The notes under the pieces: generated by a model
What the model was told of the DNA's origin: nothing
The model's database searches: none
Seen by the model: only the letters and a program-made list of their open reading frames with translations
Made by a program: the position numbers and the translations under genes
Shown: piece by piece, positions 1-10,509 of the stretch
How positions within the stretch are numbered: position 1 is the first letter of the stretch
Layout of the letters: the number at the start of each line of letters is the position of its first letter
Source: Pseudomonas syringae pv. cilantro
Lineage (GTDB): Bacteria; Pseudomonadota; Gammaproteobacteria; Pseudomonadales; Pseudomonadaceae
DNA: 64,000 bases
Direction: 5' to 3'
NCBI RefSeq assembly: GCF_001293775.1
Contig: NZ_LGLN01000035.1
Coordinates: 39,755 to 103,754, forward strand

Positions 1-22
1 TGTCAAGGAAGCCTGTCCAGTC

Positions 23-2419
23 TTAATGCGTGCTAATTCTGTCCTTAGAGTCAGTCTCGCGTTTTTCGTCCTTTGCAACCAGATCGGTTGCTGTTTCCGG
101 CAACGGCTCCGGCGCGTATTGCAGCGCAATTTGCAGGACTTCGTCAATCCATTTAACGGGCTTGATCTGCAGATCCTGTTTGATGTTGTCAGGAATCTCC
201 TTCAAATCGCGTACATTTTCTTCCGGAATGATCACTGTCTTGATGCCGCCGCGATGCGCCGCCAGCAGTTTTTCCTTCAAACCACCAATCGCCAGCACTT
301 GTCCGCGCAAGGTGATTTCACCGGTCATTGCCACATCCGCACGCACCGGAATCTGTGTAAGCGCCGATACCAGTGCTGTGCACATCCCCACGCCGGCACT
401 CGGACCGTCCTTCGGAGTCGCCCCCTCAGGCATGTGAATATGCGTGTCGTGCTTCTCGTGGAAATCGGCTGGAATGCCCAGACTGCGGGCCCTGCTGCGT
501 ACCACGGTCTGCGCTGCAGTGATGGACTCGACCATCACATCGCCCAGCGAACCGGTCTTGATCAACTGGCCCTTGCCCGATACGACAGCCGCTTCGATGG
601 TCAACAATTCGCCGCCCACCTGCGTCCACGCCAGCCCGGTAACCTGACCGATCTGATCCTGCTGCTCGGCAAGGCCATAGCGGAATTTGCGCACCCCCAG
701 GAAATGCTCGAGCATCTCTGCCGTGACGTGCACGGAGAAACGTTTTTCCATCGTGTGTTCTTTGACTGCCTTGCGGCAGACCTTCGCAATCTGCCGCTCA
801 AGCCCGCGCACGCCCGCTTCACGGGTGTAATAGCGGATGATGTCGCGGATCGCTTCCTCGTCGAACTGGATCTCGCCCTTCTTCAGGCCGTTCGCCTGAA
901 TCTGCTTGGGCGAAAGGTACTTGACGGCGATGTTGATCTTTTCGTCTTCGGTGTAGCCCGGCAACCGAATGACTTCCATCCGGTCCAGCAACGCTGGCGG
1001 GATGTTCATCGAGTTCGAGGTGCAGAGGAACATCACGTCCGAGAGGTCGTAGTCGACTTCCAGGTAGTGATCGTTGAAATTATGGTTCTGCTCGGGGTCA
1101 AGCACCTCAAGCAGCGCCGAGGCCGGATCGCCACGCATATCGCTGCCCATCTTGTCGATTTCGTCAAGCAGGAACAACGGGTTGCGGACGCCCACCTTTG
1201 TCATCTTTTGTATCAATCTTCCTGGCATCGAACCGATGTACGTACGGCGATGACCACGAATTTCCGCTTCATCGCGCACGCCACCGAGGGCCATGCGCAC
1301 GAATTTGCGATTGGTCGCACTGGCAATAGACTCCGCCAGCGAGGTTTTACCGACGCCAGGTGGCCCGACCAGGCACAGCACAGGACCGCGAATTTTCTTC
1401 ACGCGCTTCTGCACTGCAAGGTATTCGAGGATGCGCTCTTTGACCTCGTCGAGACCGTAGTGATCGGCGTCGAGAATCGCCTCGGCACGCGCCAGGTCGA
1501 GGCGCACTTTGCTCTGCGCCTTCCACGGCACTTGCACCAGCCAGTCGATGTAGGTGCGCACCACGGTCGCTTCGGCAGACATCGGCGACATCTGCTTGAG
1601 CTTGTTCAGCTCGGCGGTCGCCTTGGTCAGCGCGTCTTTGGGCAGACCGGCAGCATCAATGCGCTTTTTCAGCTCTTCGATTTCGTTATGGCCTTCGTCG
1701 CCATCGCCCAGCTCTTTCTGAATGGCCTTCATCTGCTCATTCAGGTAGTACTCGCGCTGGCTGCGCTCCATTTGTTTTTTGACACGACCGCGAATGCGTT
1801 TTTCAACCTGCAACAGGTCGATTTCAGCGTCCAGCAGGGCCAGCACGTGCTCGACACGGGCCGACAGGTCGATAATCTCGAGGATTTCCTGCTTCTGCTC
1901 GATCTTAAGCGCCATGTGCGCCGCCATGGTATCTACCAGGCGACCGGGCTCGTCGATGCTGTTAAGCGACGACAGGACCTCTGCAGGAACCTTCTTACCA
2001 AGCTGTACGTATTGCTCGAATTGAGCGAGCAGGCTGCGTACGAACACTTCGGATTCACGATCCGGCGCGTCGACTTCGTCGATCAGCGCGACATCGGCAC
2101 GGTAATGGCCATCGACTTCGATGAAACGCTCGACCGAACCGCGCTGCTCGCCCTCTACCAGCACCTTGACGGTGCCGTCGGGCAGTTTGAGCAACTGCAG
2201 GACAGTGGCAATGGTCCCTACGCTGTACAACGCCTTTTCGTCAGGGTCGTCGTCAGCCGGGTTTCTTTGCGCGAGCAGCAGGATCTGCTTGTCGCCTGTC
2301 ATTGCCGCTTCAAGGGCTTCGATAGACTTCTCGCGCCCCACGAACAGCGGGATAACCATATGCGGATAAACCACGACATCACGCAATGGCAAAAGAGGCA
2401 ATTCAATAGTGGTCTTCAT
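23..2419 (-). CDS. lon: Lon ATP-dependent protease
   Basis: Cytosolic AAA+ serine protease that degrades misfolded and regulatory proteins. At 798 aa it has the usual LonA length. An N-terminal substrate-binding domain ([20 protein letters not shown]) is followed by a coiled-coil stretch, a Walker A motif GPPGVGKT near residue 355, a Walker B LLDEIDK, and a C-terminal protease domain with the catalytic serine in KDGPSAG (about 674) and lysine in GGLKEKL (about 714). The start at 2419 is preceded by GAGGCG. It follows clpX in the same orientation but has its own terminator-separated, heat-shock-type promoter. The assignment is secure. Confidence 0.98.
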   Translation of the reverse strand: MKTTIELPLLPLRDVVVYPHMVIPLFVGREKSIEALEAAMTGDKQILLLAQRNPADDDPDEKALYSVGTIATVLQLLKLPDGTVKVLVEGEQRGSVERFIEVDGHYRADVALIDEVDAPDRESEVFVRSLLAQFEQYVQLGKKVPAEVLSSLNSIDEPGRLVDTMAAHMALKIEQKQEILEIIDLSARVEHVLALLDAEIDLLQVEKRIRGRVKKQMERSQREYYLNEQMKAIQKELGDGDEGHNEIEELKKRIDAAGLPKDALTKATAELNKLKQMSPMSAEATVVRTYIDWLVQVPWKAQSKVRLDLARAEAILDADHYGLDEVKERILEYLAVQKRVKKIRGPVLCLVGPPGVGKTSLAESIASATNRKFVRMALGGVRDEAEIRGHRRTYIGSMPGRLIQKMTKVGVRNPLFLLDEIDKMGSDMRGDPASALLEVLDPEQNHNFNDHYLEVDYDLSDVMFLCTSNSMNIPPALLDRMEVIRLPGYTEDEKINIAVKYLSPKQIQANGLKKGEIQFDEEAIRDIIRYYTREAGVRGLERQIAKVCRKAVKEHTMEKRFSVHVTAEMLEHFLGVRKFRYGLAEQQDQIGQVTGLAWTQVGGELLTIEAAVVSGKGQLIKTGSLGDVMVESITAAQTVVRSRARSLGIPADFHEKHDTHIHMPEGATPKDGPSAGVGMCTALVSALTQIPVRADVAMTGEITLRGQVLAIGGLKEKLLAAHRGGIKTVIIPEENVRDLKEIPDNIKQDLQIKPVKWIDEVLQIALQYAPEPLPETATDLVAKDEKRETDSKDRISTH

Positions 2420-2474
2420 GATTTCGCCTCTACAGCGGCCAATCGGCCGGGACAGATGGAATTAGCTTGAAGCC

Positions 2475-2506
2475 AAGATGGGGGTAGCGTTCAAAAAAAA
2501 CAAGCT
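2475..2506 (-). promoter_or_regulatory. Sigma-32 (heat-shock) type promoter of lon
   Basis: On the minus strand, CTTG(TT) at about 2499-2504 is followed about 14-15 bases later by CCCCATCTT at 2475-2483. This matches the RpoH consensus CTTGAA...CCCCATNT, especially in the -10 element. It lies about 60 bases before the lon start, as expected for a heat-shock gene. Read from motif only. Confidence 0.65.
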
Positions 2507-2561
2507 CTAGTGAGGCTACCCGCCAAGATCAGATTCTTCATACAAGACGAATGAACTGGCT

Positions 2562-2595
2562 AAAAATGCAAAAGGGGACCTCAAAGGCCCCCTTT
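2562..2595 (-). terminator. Intrinsic terminator after clpX
   Basis: A stem AAAGGGG/CCCCTTT (2571-2577 with 2589-2595) is followed on the minus strand by a T-rich run. It lies 35 bases beyond the clpX stop and separates clpX from lon. Confidence 0.8.
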
Positions 2596-2629
2596 CGTGT
2601 CACTTCACACGCAAACTCACAACCGTGGT

Positions 2630-3913
2630 TTACGCGTCAGGAGCAACCTTGGCGGGCGGCTCGCTGTTTTCGTAGATCAGCAACGGCTTGGATGTTCCAT
2701 CGATCACGCTTTCGTCGATCACCACCTTGCTCACGTCGCTTTGCGACGGGATCTCGTACATGGTGTCGAGCAGCACGCCTTCGAGAATCGAACGCAGACC
2801 ACGGGCACCGGTCTTGCGCTCCAGCGCACGACGGGCAACCGATTTCAGCGCATCGGTACGGAACTCGAGGTCCACACCTTCCATCTCGAACAGCTTGGCG
2901 TACTGCTTGGTCAGCGCGTTCTTCGGCTCGGTAAGGATCTGGATCAAAGCAGCCTCATCCAGTTCGTCGAGCGTTGCAAGCACCGGCAGACGGCCCACGA
3001 ATTCCGGGATCAGACCGAACTTGACCAGATCGTCAGGTTCGACTTCACGCAGGGACTCGCCCACCTTCTTGCCCTCCTCCTTGCTGCGAACTTCAGCGTT
3101 GAAGCCGATGCCGCCACGGGTGGAACGGTTCTGAATGACCTTTTCCAGGCCCGAGAAGGCGCCACCGCAGATAAAGAGGATGTTACGCGTGTCCACTTGC
3201 AGGAATTCCTGCTGTGGGTGCTTGCGCCCGCCTTGAGGAGGCACGGAAGCCACGGTGCCCTCGATCAGTTTCAGCAAGGCTTGTTGCACGCCTTCGCCGG
3301 ACACGTCACGAGTGATCGAAGGGTTGTCGGATTTGCGCGAAATCTTGTCGATTTCATCAATGTAGACAATACCCATCTGGGCCTTCTCGACATCGTAATC
3401 GCATTTCTGCAACAGCTTCTGGATAATGTTTTCGACGTCCTCACCCACGTAACCGGCTTCGGTCAGGGTGGTGGCGTCAGCGATGGTGAACGGGACATTG
3501 AGCAGACGAGCCAGCGTTTCGGCCAACAGCGTCTTGCCGGAACCCGTCGGGCCGATCAGCAGGATGTTGCTCTTGCCGAGCTCGACATCGTCGTTTTTCT
3601 TGTCACGCTGGTTCAGACGCTTGTAGTGGTTGTACACCGCTACTGCGAGAACCTTTTTGGCACGTTCCTGACCGATTACGTACTGGTCAAGGATGCCGCT
3701 GATTTCTTTAGGCGAAGGCAATTTATGCGCGCTGCTTTCGGCCTGAGCTTCCTGCACCTCCTCGCGGATGATGTCATTGCACAGGTCGACGCACTCGTCG
3801 CAGATAAAGACCGAGGGGCCGGCAATCAATTTGCGCACTTCATGCTGGCTTTTGCCACAGAAGGAGCAATAGAGCAATTTGCCGTTGTCCTCGCCGTTGC
3901 GGGTGTCAGTCAT
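2630..3913 (-). CDS. clpX: ClpX unfoldase, ATPase subunit of ClpXP
   Basis: AAA+ unfoldase that recognises, unfolds and feeds substrates into ClpP. At 427 aa it is full length. The N-terminal zinc-binding domain has C16, C19, C38 and C41 (CSFC...CDEC). Walker A is GPTGSGKT near residue 120, Walker B is VYIDEIDKI, and the RGGIGF loop matches the ClpP-docking IGF loop. It lies directly downstream of clpP on the same strand, the standard order tig-clpP-clpX-lon. Confidence 0.98.
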   Translation of the reverse strand: MTDTRNGEDNGKLLYCSFCGKSQHEVRKLIAGPSVFICDECVDLCNDIIREEVQEAQAESSAHKLPSPKEISGILDQYVIGQERAKKVLAVAVYNHYKRLNQRDKKNDDVELGKSNILLIGPTGSGKTLLAETLARLLNVPFTIADATTLTEAGYVGEDVENIIQKLLQKCDYDVEKAQMGIVYIDEIDKISRKSDNPSITRDVSGEGVQQALLKLIEGTVASVPPQGGRKHPQQEFLQVDTRNILFICGGAFSGLEKVIQNRSTRGGIGFNAEVRSKEEGKKVGESLREVEPDDLVKFGLIPEFVGRLPVLATLDELDEAALIQILTEPKNALTKQYAKLFEMEGVDLEFRTDALKSVARRALERKTGARGLRSILEGVLLDTMYEIPSQSDVSKVVIDESVIDGTSKPLLIYENSEPPAKVAPDA

Positions 3914-4019
3914 TCGATCGATCCAATCCGGTAGGCTTGCAACACAAGATGAAGGCTCTTGCGGGCTTTTTCAAGTCCGCAGGCGGTCGGTTGTGCCGAC
4001 CCCCTACATTTTGAGCCGC
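3914..4019 (-). promoter_or_regulatory. clpP-clpX spacer with hairpin and weak heat-shock-like motif
   Basis: This 106-base spacer holds a GGTCGG/CCGACC hairpin (3985-4001). On the minus strand it also has CTTGAA followed 14 bases later by CCTTCATCT, which partly resembles an RpoH promoter for clpX. The -10 match is imperfect, so this is only a candidate. Confidence 0.35.
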
Positions 4020-4661
4020 TTAGGCAGGCATTTGACGCTTGTTGATCACGGAGTCGATGAGGCCGTATTCAGCCGCGCGCTCTGCGCTCATGAAGTTGTC
4101 ACGCTCGGTGTCGCGCTCGATGGTTTCGAGGCTCTGACCAGTGTGGTGCGCCAGCAACGAGTTCAGACGGTGACGGATGTGCAGGATTTCCTTGGCATGG
4201 ATGTCGATGTCCGACGCCTGGCCCTGGAAACCGCCCAGCGGCTGGTGAATCATCATCCGCGAGTTGGGCAGGCAATGACGCTTGCCTTCAGCACCACCTG
4301 CCAGCAGGAAGGCACCCATGCTGCACGCCTGACCGATACAGATGGTCGAAACGTCGGGCTTGATGAACTGCATGGTGTCGTAGATCGACATGCCTGCAGT
4401 CACCGAACCGCCCGGTGAGTTGATGTAGAGATGGATATCCTTGTCCGGGTTTTCCGCTTCAAGGAAAAGCAGTTGCGCCGCGATAAGGTTGGCCATGTAA
4501 TCCTCTACCGGACCAACCATAAAGATGACTCGCTCCTTGAGAAGGCGCGAATAGATGTCATAGGCGCGTTCGCCACGGGCGGACTGCTCGATAACCATCG
4601 GGACCAGGCCGCCAGCGGCCTGGATGTCAGAGTTCTGCTGAATATAAGAATTGCGGGACAT
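4020..4661 (-). CDS. clpP: ClpP protease proteolytic subunit
   Basis: Tetradecameric serine protease core that pairs with ClpX or ClpA. From the start [10 protein letters not shown] it has 213 aa, and the catalytic triad is visible as S114 (GQACSMG), H139 (MMIHQPLGG) and D188 ([10 protein letters not shown]). An in-frame ATG nine bases upstream (4670) is possible, but homologous ClpP proteins begin at MSRN. Cotranscription with tig is likely because only a hairpin-containing spacer separates them. Confidence 0.97.
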
Positions 4662-4701
4662 GTCCTGCATTCACTCCCAAATAGTCGAGTCTTGAATACG
4701 C

Positions 4702-4727
4702 ACAAGCCAGCGCGAAGGCTGGCTTGT
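4702..4727. other. Perfect 10-bp stem hairpin between tig and clpP
   Basis: ACAAGCCAGC and GCTGGCTTGT pair perfectly around a six-base loop. No T run follows on the minus (tig to clpP) strand, so it looks more like an RNA stability or processing element, or a partial attenuator, than a terminator. Confidence 0.55.
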
Positions 4728-4752
4728 GGGTGTTTTCGCACGAAAAGAGAAA

Positions 4753-6063
4753 TCAGTCGGCTTTTGGAGCTTCCACCGGCTTGACAGCTTCTTCGTAGGA
4801 GACCGATTTGTCGGTCACGCTAGCTTTCTGCAAAACAGTATCTACAACTTGCTCTTCAAGCACAACAGAACGTACTTCGTTCATTTGCTGCTCGTTCTTG
4901 TAGTACCAAGCCACAACCTGCTCTGGCTCCTGATAAGCGGAAGCCATTTCCTGGATCATCTCGCGTACGCGAGCGTCATCAGGCTTGAGGTCGAACTGCT
5001 TGACCACCTCGGCAACGATCAGGCCCAGCTCGACGCGACGCTTGGCTTGCTCTTCGAACAGCTCGGCCGGCAGCTGGTCAGGCTTGATGTTGCCACCAAA
5101 CTGCTGAACGGCCTGAACGCGCAGACGATTGACTTCGTTTTCCAGCAGCGCTTTAGGCACTTCGATCGGGTTGGCAGCCAGCAGACCGTCCATCACCTGA
5201 TTCTTGACCTTGGACTTGATCGCCTGACGCAGCTCGCGCTCCATGTTCTTGCGAACTTCAGCGCGGAAGCCTTCGATGCCGGTTTCCTTGATACCGAACT
5301 GCTTGAAGAACTCTTCGTTCAGCTCAGGCAGCTTTGGCTCGGAAACGGTATTGACGGTCACGGTGAACTCGGCGGCTTTACCAGCCAGCTCGAGGTTCTG
5401 ATAGTCCTCAGGGAAGGTCACGTTCAGAACGCGCTCTTCACCGGCCTTCGCGCCGACCAGACCTTCTTCGAAGCCCGGGATCATGCGGCCGGAACCCAGA
5501 ACCAGCTGGGTTGCAGTGGCAGAACCGCCAGCGAAAACTTCGCCGTCGACCTTGCCCACGAAATCGATGTTCAACTGATCTTCGTTCTGAGCGGCGCGAT
5601 CGGTGACTTCGAAGCGAACGTTCTGCTTGCGCAGCACTTCCAGCATGTTGTCCAGATCGCTGTCAGCCACGTCGGCGGACAGACGCTCTACCGCGATGGC
5701 ATCGAAACCGGCGACGGTGAATTCCGGGAATACTTCGAAAGTAGCCACGTATTCCAGATCTTTGCCTTTCTCAAAGGACTTTGGTTCTACAGCAGGCGCG
5801 CCGGCCGGGTTCAGCTTTTGCTCGACCACAGCTTCGTAGAAGGTCGCCTGAATCAGATCGCCCAGCGCTTCCTGACGCGCACCGTCTTCGTAACGCTGAC
5901 GGATGACGCTCATCGGCACTTTGCCTGGGCGGAAGCCCGGGATCTTGGCTTTGCGCGCGGTCTGCTGCAGACGCTTGTTGACTTCAGTCTCGATGCGTTC
6001 GGCGGGCACGCCAATGGTCATGCGGCGCTCAAGAGCGGAAGTGTTTTCAACAGAAACTTGCAT
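4753..6063 (-). CDS. tig: Trigger factor, ribosome-associated chaperone and PPIase
   Basis: Folding chaperone that docks at the ribosomal exit tunnel. The 436-aa protein starts at [14 protein letters not shown]; a longer reading to 6126 has no support. The N-terminal ribosome-binding signature lies near GFRPGKVP (about residues 44-51). An FKBP-type PPIase domain follows (around residues 160-245, with [15 protein letters not shown]), and then a helical C-terminal domain ending in an acidic tail. It is the first gene of the tig-clpP-clpX block. Confidence 0.97.
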   Translation of the reverse strand: MQVSVENTSALERRMTIGVPAERIETEVNKRLQQTARKAKIPGFRPGKVPMSVIRQRYEDGARQEALGDLIQATFYEAVVEQKLNPAGAPAVEPKSFEKGKDLEYVATFEVFPEFTVAGFDAIAVERLSADVADSDLDNMLEVLRKQNVRFEVTDRAAQNEDQLNIDFVGKVDGEVFAGGSATATQLVLGSGRMIPGFEEGLVGAKAGEERVLNVTFPEDYQNLELAGKAAEFTVTVNTVSEPKLPELNEEFFKQFGIKETGIEGFRAEVRKNMERELRQAIKSKVKNQVMDGLLAANPIEVPKALLENEVNRLRVQAVQQFGGNIKPDQLPAELFEEQAKRRVELGLIVAEVVKQFDLKPDDARVREMIQEMASAYQEPEQVVAWYYKNEQQMNEVRSVVLEEQVVDTVLQKASVTDKSVSYEEAVKPVEAPKAD

Positions 6064-7253
6064 GGATATTCCTCGTTGCACAGACGTTAGCCGGCCGTTT
6101 CCGACCCCAGAATCAAGGGCATGCATTCTAGTGGGTCATACTCAAGAAGTCACCCTACTGAAAAAGGGTGGGTTTATAGGACGAAAGCGGAGCACTGCGG
6201 TGCAAGGAAGAAAAAAGCCCTGCACCCTCGGCGACGCGTCTGGCACGGCTTCTATATAAGGAAGCATCAGCACCGGAGACGACCGACTCCGTCCACGTAG
6301 CACGCCCCACTCGACCGACGGCGAAAAACCAGCCGACCAGCGAGACGGTAGAGCGAATACGCTGAAACAAAAAAACCGCTCAAAGCGGCCTTTCTCGCAA
6401 CCCGGGCTTTCACTCGCAATCACATGTGTCATGGCGAAAGGAGAGTGCGAAAGAATCTCCAGCGACCTGCCATGCAAAGCTTCAGCCTCGAAGCCTGGAA
6501 TCGATGCACTTTTGCGCGACTGATTCGATCCGCCGGGCAGCTTCCAGCCTGATCCAGCCCGGCGCGCATCGTACACAACGTGGCCGAGGCGCGCCACCCA
6601 TTGCAAGCATTTGACGGGGCTGACATTTTTTCATACGGATAAGTTCAGCAAGCCGCCATCGGCAGGTCAGTGTCGAGTACAACCCCGGTACGCAATCAAT
6701 CACCTCCCCGCTCAAGGGACGCTTAACAGTCGAGCCAACTTTATACTCGCTGAACGCCGCAGCCCATACACCGCAGACTGTAGAAGCGTAGCGCAATCTC
6801 AAAGGCAAAAGTTTGCGACCTGACCTCTGCAAAACGCGCTTACTAAAGAAATATTAATAGTCGCAGAAATATCATTTCATCCGTATCAAGACCGCATCAC
6901 CAAGACGTTCGTGCGCACTATTAAATGGCCTCGTTTGAAACATGCAGGGCGCTGCATAGCGCCGGTGACGCGATGTTCGACTAGAGCGACCTTCCCAGAC
7001 ACCTACCCCATGACCACTCAGAAAGAACGCCCGACCAGAGCCAGCGCCGCCGCCAAGGCCCTGCTGCGCCCTTGTACTGCGCGGTCATCCACTCCATAAT
7101 CCGCCCCCTGATTCCGCCGCTTTCAGCAGCATGTACGAAGGTTTCACTTAGCGATGAGTCGCACACTTCTCGCGTCGCACCGGCAGCACTTCCGAACCTT
7201 TGAGTCTTCAAGAAATCCATCCCTATATACCGTGCCATTCCCCAGGAAAAACC
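6064..7253. other. Gene-poor stretch between tig and the lipoprotein gene
   Basis: Nearly 1.2 kb without a convincing gene. The first 120 bases must hold the tig promoter (minus strand; a TAGAAT -10-like hexamer is present). Short open frames on both strands lack recognisable domains or good ribosome sites. A 29-codon frame at 7010-7099 opens with MTTQKERPTR but stops early and could be a gene remnant. The only clear element is a terminator at 6366-6392. Confidence 0.5.
6366..6392 (-). terminator. Terminator-like hairpin in the tig upstream region
   Basis: The stem CCGCT/AGCGG is followed on the minus strand by a run of seven T. No minus-strand gene is seen upstream, so it either ends an unannotated transcript or is a leftover of a lost gene. 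Confidence 0.5.
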
Positions 7254-7733
7254 ATGTACAAGATGATTGCTGCACTTACTTTTCTCGCGATCACCTCAGC
7301 AACACTTACGGGATGCAATGAAAAAGAAGGGAACCCGGGAAACGCAGCAACCACCAAGACTAATTATTACTCATCCGACAAATGCGCTATTGACTCAATT
7401 GCCGGAAAAAGAGGGACAAGTATTTATGTTCCTCGAGGCATTGCGGAATTCAACGGATGGGCCTTCGATACGGCCAACCAGGACGCTCCGAAGGAAATCA
7501 GACTTCGCCTGACCGGCTACAAAGGAACCCCAGCCACGTTCAAGAACCCGACCATCATTGATCGCCCAGACCTGATAAAGGCATTCAATAATGAAAAGCT
7601 ATTGAAATCGGGCTTTTCGTTCAAGGCGGATTTGTCGTCGCTGGAGTCCGGAGGTTACAGCGTAGTTATCGAGATCCCAGGGGCGAACTCCTCCACTCTT
7701 TGCCAAACCAGGGTTTTGCTTGTTATCGAATAA
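7254..7733 (+). CDS. Small lipoprotein of unknown function
   Basis: 159 aa. The N-terminal signal peptide (MYKMIAALTFLAITSATLTGC) ends in a lipobox LTGC with the lipidated cysteine at residue 21. A second ATG at 7263 is possible, but an AGGA sits well before 7254. The mature part (FNGWAFDTANQDAPKEIRLRL and similar strands) looks like a secreted beta-rich protein. No family was recognised. It is followed at 264 bases by an RgpF-like gene on the same strand; a shared role in the cell surface is possible but not shown. Confidence 0.75.
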   Translation: MYKMIAALTFLAITSATLTGCNEKEGNPGNAATTKTNYYSSDKCAIDSIAGKRGTSIYVPRGIAEFNGWAFDTANQDAPKEIRLRLTGYKGTPATFKNPTIIDRPDLIKAFNNEKLLKSGFSFKADLSSLESGGYSVVIEIPGANSSTLCQTRVLLVIE

Positions 7734-7997
7734 CCAGAAACGTTACTGCCAACCTTGAAATCAACGCGGCAGAAAGCCCGTACTGCGCAGCTCAATTTTC
7801 CGAGCCGTTGCAAGCGCACTAACGAGCTTGTTCTTTCGACTGCACGGGCTGCCTCGCCTGCTGACAATACCTTCGACAGCAGGTCAGGATATTCATTTGT
7901 CAGGCCACTTCATCACCACCTGCACCCTGCACGCCTTGCAAAGCCCGGTACGGCATGTGTAGCTTCCGATAACACATTTACAGCCAAAGGAGTGTTT

Positions 7998-9413
7998 ATG
8001 AAGTTCCTCCCTTTTGATTTTTCTGCAGCAGAATACTTGCGCCTGAACCCCGATCTTGCCTCGACAGGCCTGCATCCAGCACAGCACTATCTGGATTACG
8101 GCCACGCCGAGGGGCGCAGATACCAGGATATTTCCGTAGAAAAAAAGCAATTGCTCAACCTCGGTATTTTTGATTCTGAATTTTATCTGAGCCAGTACCA
8201 GGACGTAGCAAACGCCGGCCTTGATCCGGTCGAGCACTTTCTGTCAAGCGGATGCGCCGAGGGCCGATGGGCCAGCCTTTTCTTCCGCTCCGACTGGTAC
8301 ATGGATTGCCATCCCGAGTCCAAATCACACCATAAGAACTGTCTGTTTCATTACTCGGAGACAGGCAGTCGCTTAGGGCATGAGCCAAACCCTTTCTTTG
8401 AACCTGAATATTATTCAACAAAATACAAGGATAAAATCGGCCTCGAAGAACCCTTGGCACATTTCATCAAGCACGGCCATGAGGGTTTGAATCCGTCGCC
8501 CAGGTTCGACGCCGCTGCTTACATAGAAGCTACAGACTGTTCTGGAAACCCACTGAAGCACTATCTGGAAACCGGCATGCAAGCCGGCGTTCCTCTGCAG
8601 CGGGCCGAACCTCTCCGATGGGATGAGAAAGTAGAATCAGCGACTCTGAATGTGCTTAAAACATCAGCACCCGCCGAACGCATTGCATTGCTGATCACGC
8701 ACAGCGCTGATGGGCAGATAAAACCGCATGTAAACCACTACGCAACAGAACTTGCCAGCGCCGGACTGTCGGTATTTTTGATAGTGGCCTCTGATGTCAG
8801 CGACGTGGTGATACCAGAAAACCTGGCGAGCGCCTGCTCGAACATTGCTACCAGGCAAAACACCGGGTTTGATTTTGCGGCATGGGCACACGTCATCAAA
8901 GCAAACAGCTGGATGCAGAACTGCAAAGAAATCACCCTGACCAATGACAGCATCATCGGCCCTGTCGGAATTGGCGGGCCAGAGCTCATGAGAAAAATCC
9001 GCTCCAGCACTGCTGACGTCATCGGACTGGTTGAAAACATTGAACATGCTCGACACCTGCAAAGCTTCTTTCTGGTGTTTCGCGAGAAAGCCATTCAGTC
9101 GACAGCATTCAAAGACTTCTGGTCAACGGTGATCAATCATAATGACAAGAGCAAAGTCATTCGCGATTACGAAATAACCTTTACCAGCAGACTTCAAGCA
9201 TCCGGGCTTGAGACGGACTGTATTTTCCAGGAAGCGGGAGAAAACAATGCCACCATTTTCAAATGGGAAGAATTGCTGACCGAAGGGTTCCCCTTCCTGA
9301 AGTTTGAAGTGGTTAAAAACGCCATCCAGCAGAACCGGCAGCATATAAAAGCAACGTTGAGCGCAGCTTCTTACGACACCTCGCTCATTCCCCAGCTCAA
9401 CGAATACGAATAA
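7998..9413 (+). CDS. RgpF-like glycan synthesis protein with N-terminal repeats
   Basis: 471 aa from the ATG at 7998, which follows AAAGGAG; the open frame extends further upstream but without a ribosome site. The N-terminal half has about four degenerate modules of the type YLxxNPDLxxxGLxPxxHYLxxGxxEGR, common in surface-glycan enzymes. The C-terminal half (about residues 230-460: ALLITHSADGQIKPHV, RQNTGFDFAAW, LTNDSIIGP) resembles the rhamnan synthesis F family (RgpF, PF05045). It probably acts in O-antigen or polysaccharide assembly. The substrate cannot be read from sequence. Confidence 0.75.
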   Translation: MKFLPFDFSAAEYLRLNPDLASTGLHPAQHYLDYGHAEGRRYQDISVEKKQLLNLGIFDSEFYLSQYQDVANAGLDPVEHFLSSGCAEGRWASLFFRSDWYMDCHPESKSHHKNCLFHYSETGSRLGHEPNPFFEPEYYSTKYKDKIGLEEPLAHFIKHGHEGLNPSPRFDAAAYIEATDCSGNPLKHYLETGMQAGVPLQRAEPLRWDEKVESATLNVLKTSAPAERIALLITHSADGQIKPHVNHYATELASAGLSVFLIVASDVSDVVIPENLASACSNIATRQNTGFDFAAWAHVIKANSWMQNCKEITLTNDSIIGPVGIGGPELMRKIRSSTADVIGLVENIEHARHLQSFFLVFREKAIQSTAFKDFWSTVINHNDKSKVIRDYEITFTSRLQASGLETDCIFQEAGENNATIFKWEELLTEGFPFLKFEVVKNAIQQNRQHIKATLSAASYDTSLIPQLNEYE

Positions 9414-9649
9414 CGCCATGCGCTGGCCGAGGCACAGAACCTAATTGTGCCCGCGACCTGCGTCGGTCCAGCCAGAGTCGATACGTGACCGCGAAGAAAT
9501 CCGACACAACAAAAAGCCCGCACGAGGCGCAATGCTGTTTACTTAAGCGGAGCAGCCTTCGATAAAGTCCTTGGCCAAAGGGATTTCTCCCTTGCGGTAA
9601 GGGCTGATGGCTGCATTGGCGATGATGTGGGGCATTCATCAGGGCGGCA

Positions 9650-9888
9650 CAGATATTGAGTCGGCGCGCGACCCAGACGATCGGCTCGCCTCTAGAAAGC
9701 GCCGTCCCGACAACTAACCAGAGCACCATGTCAGAGGGCAGGCGTCGATGCCGGATGGTCGCCTTCTCCGCCAAAGTTGCGGCAGCGCTGATCCACTCTT
9801 GCGGAATGTGATCAGTAAAGACGTCGAGGCGTGAGAGAGGCTGCTCAGCAAAGTCCAGGACAGCGCCTAAATCCTGAGCGACAGACAT
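9650..9888 (-). pseudogene. Truncated IS4-family transposase (N-terminal part)
   Basis: About 80 residues from MSVAQDLGAVLDFAEQ through VARRLNICA match the N-terminal domain of IS4-family transposases (DHIPQEW, LPSDMVLWLVVG, RGEPI). After LNICA the frame runs into unrelated sequence, so the catalytic DDE domain is absent. A 13-bp perfect hairpin lies two bases before the ATG. Confidence 0.8.
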
Positions 9889-9890
9889 AA

Positions 9891-9924
9891 AAAATCCGGA
9901 ATCCATAATCAGATTCCGGATTTT
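9891..9924 (-). terminator. Hairpin shielding the transposase start
   Basis: AAAATCCGGAATC and GATTCCGGATTTT form a perfect 13-bp stem with an 8-base loop, ending in a T run directly before the transposase ATG. Transcripts entering from outside would terminate here or have the start region sequestered, as known for IS10 and IS50. Confidence 0.6.
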
Positions 9925-9970
9925 CCTGCTGCCTGAGGATTAGTCAACAACCCTTACGTGAACAGCGCTG

Positions 9971-10045
9971 CGCGCCAGGCGGGCTTCTCTTGGCTTTCGC
10001 GGTTCTCAGTGGAACCCGGCGAAAGTGTATCTGGTGCGGACGGAG
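9971..10045. repeat. Prophage attachment repeat, left junction
   Basis: A 75-bp perfect direct repeat of 49241-49315. It includes the last 14 bases of tRNA-Leu (minus strand, ending in CCA at 10032-10034) and the 3' flank. The match stops at 9970/49240 and 10046/49316. It marks the phage-chromosome boundary away from the intact tRNA. Confidence 0.93.
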
Positions 10046-10251
10046 GGAACCAAATTAACGTCCAAAACGCCTGCCTGGTGGGGGCTCAGCATAAAGATTC
10101 GAAGTCAATGTACTTTTTGCTGTACTGATTCAATCACGCTGGGTCAGATCCAGACTGATTTAACACGTTGAGCATCGTACATAACGATCTATCGGGGCGC
10201 TACCCGTCGCGGACATCAACCTTCCTCCGGGCTTTTTCATTCTGCCTACGC
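10046..10251. other. Prophage left end without a recognisable gene
   Basis: About 200 bases between the attachment repeat and the first phage gene. No open frame with a start signal was seen. It would form one arm of attP after excision. Confidence 0.5.
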
Positions 10252-10509
10252 TTACCGTCCTTTTGGATGCAGATAGAACGCTGAGCGCCGCAGCCTCACT
10301 TCCGCTTTCACCTCAAGTACAAGCCCGACAATATCGCGGATCGTAACCAGTGCGGTCGTATCGATGCCCGTGAAGGTGAACTCTTCCGTCTCGGTGACCG
10401 GGTTGGATATCCGGATCGTCATCAAGCCTACCGAGACGAAATCGCATACGCATTTCATCGGCAAAAAAGCAGCCTCAATGATAGGTCTCAGATCCATGTT
10501 TGAAGTCAT
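10252..10509 (-). CDS. DUF1652 family protein, accessory (moron-like) gene
   Basis: 85 aa from MTSNMDLRPIIEAAFLP, start supported by AAGGA eight bases upstream; the longer frame to 10596 lacks support. The N-terminal helix, the CVCDFVSVGLMTIRI strand and TGIDTTALVTIRDIVGLV match the small Pseudomonas DUF1652 family (PF07865). Function is unknown. It is not needed for virion structure and lies between tail genes and the attachment site, a usual place for cargo. Confidence 0.65.
   Translation of the reverse strand: MTSNMDLRPIIEAAFLPMKCVCDFVSVGLMTIRISNPVTETEEFTFTGIDTTALVTIRDIVGLVLEVKAEVRLRRSAFYLHPKGR

Larger units (their letters stand above)
9530..9960 (-). mobile_element. Remnant of an IS4-family insertion sequence
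   Basis: Contains the 5' end of an IS4-family transposase (9650-9888, minus) and then unrelated sequence, including a 30-codon minus frame at 9543-9635 (MPHIIANAAISPYRKGEI...). The element is too short to be intact (a full IS4 element is about 1.4 kb or more), so it has been internally deleted or rearranged. Its ends could not be fixed. It abuts the left prophage attachment repeat. Confidence 0.6.

Noticed and set aside
26..2470. Long open frame antisense to lon (814 codons, plus strand)
   Set aside because: A codon-bias shadow of lon; no ribosome site and no recognisable domain.
2597..3934. Open frame antisense to clpX (445 codons)
   Set aside because: A shadow of a conserved gene; content is unlike any protein family.
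4726..6090. Open frame antisense to tig (454 codons)
   Set aside because: A shadow of tig in high-GC DNA.
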